Assembly (NCBI GenBank): GCA_038063315.1 | Contig: JBBTVI010000045.1 | Coordinates: 1-32,493 of the forward strand | Source: JBBTVI01 sp038063315 | GTDB lineage: Bacteria > Patescibacteriota > Minisyncoccia > Sungbacterales > HO2-52-23 | Reading direction: 5' to 3' | DNA: 32,493 nucleotides | Shown: in pieces, positions 14,831 through 20,848 of the stretch | How the letters are laid out: each line of letters starts with the position of its first letter | How positions within the stretch are numbered: the stretch's first letter is position 1 | Notes under the pieces: model-generated | Databases searched by the model: none | What the model saw: the letters and a program-made list of their open reading frames with translations, nothing else | What the model was told of the DNA's origin: nothing | Translations under genes and position numbers: made by a program

Positions 14831-15208
14831 ATGCTTCAACATTATCCTATGTGGAAAACTTATTTGTTGACTATTACAGTTTTTGTTATGCTGTTGACAG
14901 GGCTGACGGCGTCGGCCAGTTGTCATAATCTTGGCGGCCAATTTTTTGACAATCCCATTCAGGCCTGTACATTCAAGGATTTGGTTTTGATGATCTCGCG
15001 CGCCATCCGCGATGTCGCGATTCCGGTTGCGGTTGTTTCCATTATTTATGTCGGATTCAAGATGGTTCTCGGCGCCGCATCCGGCAATCAGGGAGAAATC
15101 ACAGCGGCGCGGAAAATGCTGATGTATGTGCTTTTGGGCACCGCGCTTGTCGTCGGCTCCTCGCTCCTTGCCGAGGCCGTGGTCAATTTTGTTCAGACAT
15201 TGAGATGA
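14831..15208 (+). CDS. Pilin-like two-helix membrane protein (TrbC/VirB2-like) 1
   Basis: A 125-residue protein with a signal-peptide-like N-terminus (helix about 10-30, ending TASAS), a short extracellular stretch with two cysteines (CHNLGG ... ACTF), and two membrane helices separated by a short polar loop (GAASGNQGEITAARK). This matches the small TrbC/VirB2 (Mbov_0395-type) pilin pattern. The frame is open back to ATG 14675, but the extra 52 residues encode the inserted MITE. The ATG at 14831 is preferred: it lies in the duplicated target and has GAGGGG (14816-14821, from the MITE end) 9 nt upstream. Translation from 14675 would give a cytosolic N-terminal extension that could spoil export. 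It is the most divergent member of the block. Confidence 0.75.
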   Translation: MLQHYPMWKTYLLTITVFVMLLTGLTASASCHNLGGQFFDNPIQACTFKDLVLMISRAIRDVAIPVAVVSIIYVGFKMVLGAASGNQGEITAARKMLMYVLLGTALVVGSSLLAEAVVNFVQTLR

Positions 15209-15326
15209 CGGGAATGATGCGCAGGGGCGCGGTTCCGGAGTCCGGAAATGCCTCATGCGTGCCATTCTTTACAATGCGCATATCCTCAAAGGTCGACAAC
15301 ACACAAAAATCGTAGGCAGAAATTTT

Positions 15327-15716
15327 ATGAAACGCACACTTTTAGCTATTTCAGGCGTGATTGCTTTGGTTTCTCCGGTTGTCGCCTTCGCGCAGGCGCC
15401 GTCGCTCACCAATATCCAGCAGCTGGTTGTCAATGCCCTGAACATTCTGAATATCGTCACGATCCTTTTGTTTGTTCTCGCGATTGTGGTCTTTGCATGG
15501 GGGATAGTTCAATTTATCGCCGCTGCGGGCGACCCTGCAAAGGTCAAGGCCGCAAGGGGAACGATCATCTGGGGCATTGTGGCGATCGCGGTTCTTGCCA
15601 GCGTCTTCGGACTCGTCTCGTTCCTCCAGACCTCATTCGGCGTCGGCGGACAGGGGACGCTTGAGATTCCGGATATTGAGCAGACCGGACCGACTGGAAC
15701 GCCGATCGGGCCATAG
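15327..15716 (+). CDS. Pilin-like two-helix membrane protein 2
   Basis: A 129-residue protein with signal peptide (1-20, cleavage expected near VAFAQ/APS) and two membrane helices (about 35-60, LNIVTILLFVLAIVVFAWGI; and about 75-100, IIWGIVAIAVLASVFGLV). These are joined by a short AAGDPAKVKAAR loop, and a conserved tail GTLEIPDIEQTGPTGTPIGP follows. The layout matches TrbC/VirB2-like pilins assembled in the membrane into extracellular fibres or secretion channels. The frame extends upstream, but the ATG at 15327 starts a normal signal peptide. Genes 16336 and 16798 encode close paralogues with the same tail. There is only a weak AGGCAG before the start. Confidence 0.82.
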   Translation: MKRTLLAISGVIALVSPVVAFAQAPSLTNIQQLVVNALNILNIVTILLFVLAIVVFAWGIVQFIAAAGDPAKVKAARGTIIWGIVAIAVLASVFGLVSFLQTSFGVGGQGTLEIPDIEQTGPTGTPIGP

Positions 15717-15769
15717 TCAGACCGGGTCTCTTTTCGCCGCCACCGCGCTAATCCGCCCTAGGCCGTACC

Positions 15770-16039
15770 ATGACAATCCGCGATTTGGTCAATAAAATTT
15801 TGGTGGAGCTCATTAACCCCGTTATCGTCTTGCTTTTTGCGGTTGCGACAGTTGTTTTTATCTGGGGTATTATCCAGTATGTTATCGGCGGCACTCAGGG
15901 CAGTCAGGGACGCCTGGGTTCCGGAAAAAATGTCATTATCTGGGGCATCATCGGGATGTTTATTATGGCATCCGCCTGGGGCATGGTGAAGCTTCTTTGC
16001 GATTTTTTTTCCGTCACGTGCGGCGATATCGCTCCCTGA
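15770..16039 (+). CDS. Pilin-like two-helix membrane protein 3, no signal peptide
   Basis: An 89-residue protein that begins directly with the first membrane helix (about 15-38, NPVIVLLFAVATVVFIWGII), followed by a Gly-rich loop with GSQGRLGSGK and a second helix (about 53-77). It ends in a short stretch with two cysteines. It fits the same pilin-like pattern but lacks a cleavable signal and the IPD-EQ-GPTGTP tail. It is followed by a strong hairpin and a family A repeat, which may separate it transcriptionally from the downstream paralogues. Confidence 0.78.
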   Translation: MTIRDLVNKILVELINPVIVLLFAVATVVFIWGIIQYVIGGTQGSQGRLGSGKNVIIWGIIGMFIMASAWGMVKLLCDFFSVTCGDIAP

Positions 16040-16051
16040 ATCGGTATTAAT

Positions 16052-16085
16052 CAACAATCTCCATTGCTTTTGATGGAGATTGTTG
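16052..16085 (+). other. Perfect 13-bp hairpin without T-tract
   Basis: CAACAATCTCCAT and ATGGAGATTGTTG form a perfect 13-bp stem over an 8-nt loop, 12 nt after the stop of the third pilin-like gene. The sequence after it (TGTCAATAAACG) is not T-rich. It could be a weak terminator, an mRNA 3'-end stabiliser or a processing site within the pilin-like block. Confidence 0.65.
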
Positions 16086-16103
16086 TGTCAATAAACGAAA
16101 AAA

Positions 16104-16308
16104 GTAATCCCTCACAATCGTCATTGCGAGCGACCCCGAGTCTGTCGAGGGGACGCGCGGCAATCCATTTCGACCATCATTGCGAGCCGAAGGCGAAGCA
16201 ATCCAGGGTTTCTGCGTTATGGATTGCGGAGCCTGTCCCGAGCCCTTCGACTGCGCTCAGGATAAACTCCGCGAAGGATCGTCTGACTCCTCGCAATGAC
16301 TAATGAGT
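16104..16308. repeat. Composite family A repeat inside the pilin-like block
   Basis: The left end GTAATCCCTCACAATC matches the outer terminal repeat; the right outer end is degraded. Inside are two sets of core arms (GTCATTGCGAGC, CATCATTGCGAGCC and CTCCTCGCAATGAC) and a CCTTCGACTGCGCTCAGG-type palindromic insert. It probably represents one copy inserted into another. No protein is encoded. Confidence 0.7.
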
Positions 16309-16335
16309 ATCTTTTTCGGCAGTTTCTAAAACATT

Positions 16336-16746
16336 ATGACGTATATCTCTAAAAAATTCAGTTTTGCGCTTCGGCGCATTGTTCCGATCGGAGCCGCAGT
16401 CATGCCTTTGGCGGCATCGGCGCAGGCCCCGTCGCTTACCAATATCCAGCAGCTGGTTGTCTCCGCCCTCAACATTGTCAATATTGTTACGATTTTCCTC
16501 TTTGTGCTCGCCATTGTGGTTTTTGCATGGGGCGTCATTCTGTTCATCGGCGCCGCCGGAGACCCGGCCGCAGTCAAAAAGGCACGAGGAGTTATCATTT
16601 GGGGGATTGTTGGTATTGCCGTTCTTGCCAGCGTGTTCGGACTCGTCTCCTTCCTCCAGACCTCATTCGGCGTCGGCGGCCAGGGGACGCTTGAGATTCC
16701 CGATGTTGAGCAGGAAGGACCCACCGGGACGCCGCTTGGGCCATAG
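16336..16746 (+). CDS. Pilin-like two-helix membrane protein 4
   Basis: A 136-residue paralogue of protein 2. It has a signal peptide ending LAASAQ (cleavage near residue 30), helices at about 43-67 and 82-107, the AAGDPAAVKKAR loop, and the tail GTLEIPDVEQEGPTGTPLGP. Helices and tail are nearly identical to those of the 15327 product, while the signal peptides differ, as expected if only the mature fibre subunit is constrained. No Shine-Dalgarno is visible before the ATG. The last 40 bp of the gene are nearly identical to the end of the next gene. Confidence 0.82.
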   Translation: MTYISKKFSFALRRIVPIGAAVMPLAASAQAPSLTNIQQLVVSALNIVNIVTIFLFVLAIVVFAWGVILFIGAAGDPAAVKKARGVIIWGIVGIAVLASVFGLVSFLQTSFGVGGQGTLEIPDVEQEGPTGTPLGP

Positions 16747-16797
16747 GCCAGTAATGTCTCATCATGCGTGATGCGTCCGACATAGCCCATGAAGAGT

Positions 16798-17193
16798 ATG
16801 AAAAAATTATCGCTCCTTCCCTATATATTCCTTATCGCACTGTTCGCAACGCCTTTTTCCGTTTTTGCCCAGGCACCATCCCTTCAAAACATTGAACTTC
16901 TTGTTGAGTCCGCGCTTCGCATTCTCAATGTCGTTACGATCCTTTTCTTTGTTTTGGCCATTGTTGTTTTCGCATGGGGAATCATACTCTTTATCAATGC
17001 CGCCGGAGATCCGGGGGCGCTCCGAAAAGCAAAGGGTTACATTATTTGGGGTATTATCGGCATCGCAGTCCTTGCGAGTATCTTCGGCCTCATCCAGTTG
17101 CTTCAAACGTCATTCAGTATCGGTGGTCAAGGAACGCTTGAGATTCCGGATATTGAGCAGGAAGGACCCACCGGGACGCCGCTTGGGCCATAA
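16798..17193 (+). CDS. Pilin-like two-helix membrane protein 5
   Basis: A 131-residue paralogue with a typical signal peptide (MKKLSLLPYIFLIALFATPFSVFAQ, stated from residue 1), mature start APSLQNIELL, two membrane helices around AGDPGALRKAK, and the tail GTLEIPDIEQEGPTGTPLGP. An ATG at 16789 would add three residues (MKS); the ATG at 16798 gives the cleaner Lys-Lys signal-peptide start. The stop is 3 nt before the next gene, so the two are surely co-transcribed. Confidence 0.82.
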   Translation: MKKLSLLPYIFLIALFATPFSVFAQAPSLQNIELLVESALRILNVVTILFFVLAIVVFAWGIILFINAAGDPGALRKAKGYIIWGIIGIAVLASIFGLIQLLQTSFSIGGQGTLEIPDIEQEGPTGTPLGP

Positions 17194-17196
17194 ACC

Positions 17197-17568
17197 ATGT
17201 CGCCTGTTATAAAATTGACGGCCGCGCAATTATCGGCATTCATTTCCGCCATCATTTTGTCTCCCATCACCGCTTATGCCCAGACGACCCTCCTTGGTCA
17301 ACAGCTCAATTCCTTGATTGATACGTTTAATGGTCTCATCCTGCTTTTACTCCTTATTGCGATTGTCGTCTTCTCCTGGGGCGTGGTCAAACTCATTGCC
17401 GCGGCCGGTAGTCCCGAGCAAATCCGTAAGGCCAAAGGAATTCTTTGGTGGGGTATTATCGGAATCGCAGTTATGGCAAGTATTATGGGTATCATCAATT
17501 TTCTGCAGATGGCATTCGGCATATCCGGAACAGGAATCATTAATGTCCCGCAATTCTTCCGGCGTTAA
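17197..17568 (+). CDS. Pilin-like two-helix membrane protein 6
   Basis: A 123-residue protein with a signal peptide ending ITAYAQ (about residue 28), helices at about 47-70 and 83-108, the loop AAGSPEQIRKAKG, and a short tail ending in NVPQFFRR instead of the GPTGTP tail. It pairs with the next gene by the shared AAGSPE and KGILWWGIIGI segments, forming a second subgroup within the array. It starts 3 nt after the previous stop. Confidence 0.82.
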   Translation: MSPVIKLTAAQLSAFISAIILSPITAYAQTTLLGQQLNSLIDTFNGLILLLLLIAIVVFSWGVVKLIAAAGSPEQIRKAKGILWWGIIGIAVMASIMGIINFLQMAFGISGTGIINVPQFFRR

Positions 17569-17582
17569 CATCCGTTCACCAT

Positions 17583-18017
17583 ATGACCGGCAATCTTAAT
17601 ACCATCATCCAAAGTTTAATCACGACGTTCAATCTTCTTGTCATCCTCCTTTTTGTGATGGCGATTGTCGTATTCGCGTGGGGCATTGTGCAGCTCATTG
17701 CCGCGGCCGGAAGTCCCGAGCGGCTGAAGCGCGCGAAAGGAATTCTTTGGTGGGGCATTATCGGCATCACCGTGCTTGGCAGCATCTCCGGGCTTGTCGG
17801 GTTTCTCCAGGGCGCGTTTAATATCAGGTCCGATGGGACGATTACCCCTCCCCGTTTTACGCCGACCGGAGGAGGCGGGGGGGGCGGGTTCGGCCCTACA
17901 GACGGAGGTGTGGCTGCGAATGGCGCTCCGTGTCAGGTATCCTCCCAATGTGCATCAGGGTGGTGTGATCGTACTCAGGTTCCGGTAGATCAGGATGGGG
18001 TATGTGCAACGCCGTAA
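17583..18017 (+). CDS. Pilin-like protein 7 with Gly linker and Cys-rich tail
   Basis: A 144-residue protein without a cleavable signal. Two membrane helices (about 15-40 and 53-77, with AAGSPERLKRAKG between) are followed by a Pro/Thr stretch, a run of seven glycines (97-103) and a compact Cys-rich tail. The cysteines are 117, 123, 128 and 141 in a C-x5-C-x4-C-x12-C spacing, with SGWC and DGVC words. The tail could form two disulphides outside the cell and suggests a specialised tip or adhesive subunit. It is the last gene of the block and is followed by a strong terminator. Confidence 0.8.
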   Translation: MTGNLNTIIQSLITTFNLLVILLFVMAIVVFAWGIVQLIAAAGSPERLKRAKGILWWGIIGITVLGSISGLVGFLQGAFNIRSDGTITPPRFTPTGGGGGGGFGPTDGGVAANGAPCQVSSQCASGWCDRTQVPVDQDGVCATP

Positions 18018-18066
18018 TGGAGTGGATCGGCGGATTCAATTACTCTCATATTGCCATTTTTCGTGG

Positions 18067-18101
18067 TTAAGTCCCGCATTCCGTGCGGGACTTAACTTTT
18101 T
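18067..18101 (+). terminator. Strong terminator closing the pilin-like block
   Basis: TTAAGTCCCGCA and TGCGGGACTTAA pair perfectly (12 bp) over a 5-nt loop, and C followed by five T residues comes next. It is the strongest intrinsic terminator in the window. Confidence 0.93.
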
Positions 18102-18120
18102 CAGCCAATTCTGCTATGCT
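18092..18120 (+). promoter_or_regulatory. Candidate promoter for tRNA-Leu
   Basis: TTAACT (18092-18097), a 17-bp spacer and TATGCT (18115-18120), overlapping the 3' side of the preceding terminator. Transcription would start near 18127, about 50 nt before the tRNA. Confidence 0.4.
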
Positions 18121-18179
18121 TCCGAGAGGAAACTGGTGCGGCAGAAGCGGAAGATGCGCCGACCCTGTCCTGCTGCCAT

Positions 18180-18261
18180 GCCTCTGTGGCGGAAATGGAA
18201 TACGCGCATGGCTTAGGACCATGTGGGGAAACCCTTGCAGGTTCAAATCCTGCCAGAGGCA
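18180..18261 (+). tRNA. tRNA-Leu (anticodon TAG)
   Basis: Acceptor stem GCCTCTG/CAGAGGC with discriminator A, anticodon stem CATGG/CCATG around loop CTTAGGA (anticodon TAG, reads CUA/CUN), a long variable arm typical of class II tRNAs, and T arm GCAGG-TTCAAAT-CCTGC. CCA is not encoded. Confidence 0.95.
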
Positions 18262-18375
18262 TTCTGGATGCTAGAGGCCGGATGCTGGAGACTGGAAAGA
18301 CAAAGAGGAAGAAAGAAGGATAACGCGTTAAAATCGGGTTTGCGTGGCAACCCCGATCCCGTCGTATGTTGACGC

Positions 18376-18448
18376 GCCACCTTAGCTCAGTTGGCAGAGC
18401 GCATCCATGGTAAGGATGAGGTCCGCGGTTCGATCCCGCGAGGTGGCT
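18376..18448 (+). tRNA. tRNA-Thr (anticodon GGT)
   Basis: Acceptor stem GCCACCT/AGGTGGC, D stem GCTC/GAGC, anticodon stem CATCC/GGATG with loop ATGGTAA (anticodon GGT), and T arm CGCGG-TTCGATC-CCGCG. CCA is not encoded. It lies 44 bp before rpmG. Confidence 0.96.
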
Positions 18449-18492
18449 CGCATATCCTTTTTCAATCGCGCGCGATTAATTAAAATAAAATT

Positions 18493-18654
18493 ATGCCCCA
18501 ACCAAATCTTATCCGTTTCCAATGCACCGTGTGCAAGCGCTACAACTACTGGACGCGCAAAAACATCCGCAAAGTGGATCGCAAACTCCAGTACAAAAAA
18601 CACTGCCGCTGGTGCAGAAAACACACGCTTCATAAAGAAGCGAAGAAAACGTAG
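18493..18654 (+). CDS. rpmG: 50S ribosomal protein L33
   Basis: A 53-residue ribosomal protein of the large subunit. The sequence RFQCTVCKRYNYWTRKN and the later KKHCRWCRKHTLHKE are diagnostic. The two CxxC pairs (Cys11/14 and Cys38/41) make this the zinc-binding form of L33. Length is normal. The gene stands between tRNA-Thr and tRNA-Trp, as commonly seen in bacteria, but the usual secE-nusG genes do not follow. The upstream sequence is AT-rich with no clear Shine-Dalgarno. Confidence 0.95.
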   Translation: MPQPNLIRFQCTVCKRYNYWTRKNIRKVDRKLQYKKHCRWCRKHTLHKEAKKT

Positions 18655-18719
18655 GATAAAAAGTCAAAATGGCCTACTCCGTCGAAGCAGCTTCGGTTGT
18701 GAAGGCTGGGCAAAAGTCA

Positions 18720-18832
18720 AAAATCCCCCTTAATCCCCCTTTTCCAAAGGGGGAAAATCTCCTCCCTTTGACAAGGGGAGATTGCTTGCCCTTCCGTAGC
18801 GGCCTTGCCGCAAAGGAGGGGGAGGGATTTTA
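18720..18832. repeat. Family D palindromic repeat
   Basis: A composite of CCCCCTT and AAGGGGG words: AAATCCCCCTTAATCCCCC at the left, an internal CCCCTTT/AAAGGGG hairpin, and AAAGGAGGGGGAGGGATTT at the right, which is an inverted copy of the left end. A second copy lies at 24687. It fills most of the gap between rpmG and tRNA-Trp. Confidence 0.75.
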
Positions 18833-18838
18833 ACTTTT

Positions 18839-18868
18839 TCCGCCGGAGGCGGATCCGCCTATGGCGGA
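18839..18868. repeat. Small GC-rich palindrome
   Basis: TCCGCC (18839-18844) and GGCGGA (18863-18868) flank the perfect palindrome GGCGGATCCGCC. It is one of several short palindromes packed between rpmG and tRNA-Trp and has no T-tract. Confidence 0.6.
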
Positions 18869-18886
18869 GAATTTCAACTTTTTGAT

Positions 18887-18958
18887 GGGGGTATAAGCTC
18901 AATGGCAAACTGTGGGTCTCCAAAACCCAACTTCTAGGTTCGAATCCTAGTACCCCCG
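18887..18958 (+). tRNA. tRNA-Trp (anticodon CCA)
   Basis: Acceptor stem GGGGGTA/TACCCCC with discriminator G, anticodon stem TGGGT/ACCCA around CTCCAAA (anticodon CCA), and T arm CTAGG-TTCGAAT-CCTAG. The D stem has one mismatch. A full CCA tail is not encoded. Confidence 0.93.
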
Positions 18959-19022
18959 CACGGTTGAGCGCCCGTTCAAGAGACCGGGATAGTTAAAATA
19001 TTTACCGGTTAACCAATAACTT

Positions 19023-19457
19023 ATGCAAGAAGTTCCGATAAATTATTTAGCGGTTTTTGTATCGGCGGTCGCGGCCATGGTTGTAGGATTTTTGTGGTAT
19101 GGCCATCTATTCGGGAAGATGTGGGCCGATATGATGGGTTATAAATTTGATACTCCCGAGGCAAAAAGAGAAATGCAGAAAAAGGCCATGCCAGGGTACA
19201 TCGGGAGTTTTATTGGAGCTTTGGTCATGGCATATGTTCTGGCCCATGCCTTAGTTTTTGCAAGCACTTACACCGGAACATATGGCATTGCCGCCGGTTT
19301 GATGGTCGGATTTTGGAATTGGGTTGGGTTCGTGGCGCCGGTAACCGTCGGGATTGTTTTTTGGGAGAAAAAACCCTGGAAGTTGTGGTTTATAAATGCC
19401 AGTTATTGGCTGGTTTTGCTTCTGGTGATGGGGGTCATACTTGCGGTGTGGCAATAG
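19023..19457 (+). CDS. DUF1761 family membrane protein
   Basis: A 144-residue membrane protein with four predicted helices (about 8-28, 58-80, 86-112 and 120-142). The N-terminal helix followed by FLWYGHLFGKMWADMMG is characteristic of DUF1761 proteins, whose role is unknown. Length is typical. It starts 65 bp after tRNA-Trp, where secE would be expected, and ends 1 nt before the following glyoxalase start. These two accessory genes therefore appear to have been inserted or acquired as a pair. There is no clear Shine-Dalgarno. Confidence 0.8.
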   Translation: MQEVPINYLAVFVSAVAAMVVGFLWYGHLFGKMWADMMGYKFDTPEAKREMQKKAMPGYIGSFIGALVMAYVLAHALVFASTYTGTYGIAAGLMVGFWNWVGFVAPVTVGIVFWEKKPWKLWFINASYWLVLLLVMGVILAVWQ

Positions 19458-19458
19458 T

Positions 19459-20347
19459 ATGCAAAAAATCACGCCGCATTTATGGTTCGATAAAGAGGCG
19501 GTAGAAGTCGCTGAGTTTTACGCTACTGTTTTTCCAGATTCCAAAGTAAATTTCAAAACGCAAATTAAGAATACGCCGTCGGGTGATTGCGACATCGTTG
19601 GTTTCGAGATCATGGGTTATAGCTTCATGGCCATAAGCGCCGGGCCGTTTTTCAAGATTAATCCTTCTATTTCCTTTAGCTTGAATTTAGAGACAAAAGA
19701 AGAAGCGCAAGCGCTTTGGGACAAGCTTTCGCAGAGCGGACAGGTTCTCATGGAATTGGGCAAGTACCCCTTTAGCGATTTCTACGGCTGGCTTCAGGAT
19801 AAGTATGGGGTTTCTTGGCAGTTAATCGCACTGGGAGAGGGCGCGAACGGCAGACCCAAAATTACTCCGGCTTTAATGTTCACGCAAGAAAAGGCGGGGA
19901 AAGCCGAAGAGGCCATAAATTTTTATACCTCTGTATTCAAAAATTCAAAGATTGACGGAATCTTCCGCTACGGCGCGAACCAAAAACCCGATAAGGAAGG
20001 AACAATAGCGCATTCTGTTTTTTTTCTTGGAAGGACAGGAATTTATGGCGCTTGATTCTGCCCAGGCGCACAATTTCAAATTCAACGAAGCGGTTTCTCT
20101 CATAGTCAATTGCAGAGACCAAAAAGAAATTGATTATTACTGGGAAAAGATTTCGGCAGATCCAAAAGCGGAACAGTGCGGTTGGATAAAGGATAAGTAC
20201 GGTGTCTCTTGGCAGATAATTCCGGAAAATATGGGCGTTTTTATGTCGAAGAATCCGGAAGAGACAACTCCCGCAATGCTTAAGATGAAAAAGATAATTA
20301 TTGAAGACCTTGAGAGAGCCGCCGAAGGCGATCCTCGCTTACAATGA
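19459..20347 (+). pseudogene. Two-domain PhnB-like glyoxalase-fold protein, frameshifted
   Basis: Together the two frames encode a protein of about 295 residues with two PhnB/3-demethylubiquinone-methyltransferase-like (glyoxalase superfamily) domains. The first (MQKITPHLWFDKEAVEVAEFY ... YGVSWQLI) spans about 1-135 and the second starts at ITPALMF and ends with YGVSWQIIPENM. The frame breaks at a run of eight T residues (20018-20025). Removing one T restores SVFFLEGQEFMALD and joins both parts exactly. Nothing else in the gene is damaged. This may be a sequencing or assembly error at a homopolymer, a recent mutation, or phase variation. If real, translation would end at 20055 and the product would lack most of the second domain. 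Substrate unknown. Confidence 0.8.
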
Positions 20348-20367
20348 ACGGGCAGGAGAACAAAAAT

Positions 20368-20390
20368 GACCCTTCGATAAACTCAGGGTC
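20368..20390. repeat. Short GACCCT/AGGGTC hairpin
   Basis: GACCCT and AGGGTC pair around TCGATAAACTC. The words resemble the CCTTCGA...CTCAGG palindrome inside the composite family A copies, so it is probably another dispersed palindrome. It is not a terminator, as no T-run follows. Confidence 0.5.
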
Positions 20391-20410
20391 ATGGTGAGTA
20401 AAATCGAATC

Positions 20411-20650
20411 ATGACTGAAAAAGAAGCGGCGCACAGAATGCCAGGGGATTTACGAAAAGCTCTTATTTCTTCGGGAGCGGCGCGGGCAGTATGGAAGGAT
20501 ATTACGCCACTCGCACGCAATGAGTGCATCTGTTGGGTCACATCCGGCAAAAAATTGGAGACGAGGAGTATCCGTATCGAGAAGACGCTCTCAAAGCTAA
20601 AAGGTGGAATGCGCCGGCCTTGTTGTTGGGCCGGTTGCCCTCATCGTTGA
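20411..20650 (+). CDS. YdeI/OmpD-associated family small protein
   Basis: A 79-residue protein matching the C-terminal core of YdeI/OmpD-associated proteins: a MPGDLRKAL segment, a W-x-x-ITPLARNECICWV helix and the ending KGGMRRPCCWAGCPHR. It is a complete standalone copy of that domain rather than a fragment; such short forms occur in many bacteria. The molecular role is not established. TAAAAT lies 6 nt before the ATG; no Shine-Dalgarno. Confidence 0.75.
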   Translation: MTEKEAAHRMPGDLRKALISSGAARAVWKDITPLARNECICWVTSGKKLETRSIRIEKTLSKLKGGMRRPCCWAGCPHR

Positions 20651-20778
20651 AATAAGAAAAATTTGTCGCCGCATCCTTCGTTTCCGCCTTGGCCCCCCGT
20701 CCTTCGTTAATAGCTTCGGAGGGCACAGTAAAGCTATGGCGGACAAGAAAGCTACGGAATAAAAATCCCTCGGTCCAG
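20651..20778. repeat. Non-coding stretch with short AGCT-CGG repeats
   Basis: No gene is supported here. The stretch holds three imperfect direct repeats of an AGCTTCGGA / AGCTATGGCGGA / AGCTACGGA word spaced about 20 bp apart, together with CCTTCGTT words. A similar GTCGAAGCAGCTTCGG word occurs near 18680. It appears to be built from small dispersed repeats. Confidence 0.45.
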
Positions 20779-20798
20779 TCCCCGCCGGGGAATTTTTT
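20779..20798 (+). terminator. Short candidate terminator
   Basis: TCCCC, a 3-nt loop and GGGGA are followed by A and six T residues. The stem is short, but the T-run and its position upstream of the next promoter support termination here. Confidence 0.5.
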
Positions 20799-20814
20799 AT
20801 GGTGAAACGCGGTC

Positions 20815-20843
20815 TTGACTCTCTTTTTCGCCGCGTATAGCAT
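20815..20843 (+). promoter_or_regulatory. Candidate promoter for the host-attachment-like gene
   Basis: TTGACT (20815-20820), a 17-bp spacer and TAGCAT (20838-20843), or TATAGC at 20836. The first ATG is at 20849 and the second at 20852, so the transcript would again be leaderless or nearly so. Confidence 0.4.
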
Positions 20844-20848
20844 AAAGC

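Noticed and set aside
16064..16303. 79-codon plus-strand frame in the pilin-like block
   Set aside because: It is made entirely of a hairpin and a composite family A repeat.
18102..18179. Possible small RNA (SRP-like) before tRNA-Leu
   Set aside because: Several complementary words (CTTCCG/CGGAAG) suggest folding, but the conserved SRP tip motif could not be recognised and the stretch is better explained as tRNA leader.
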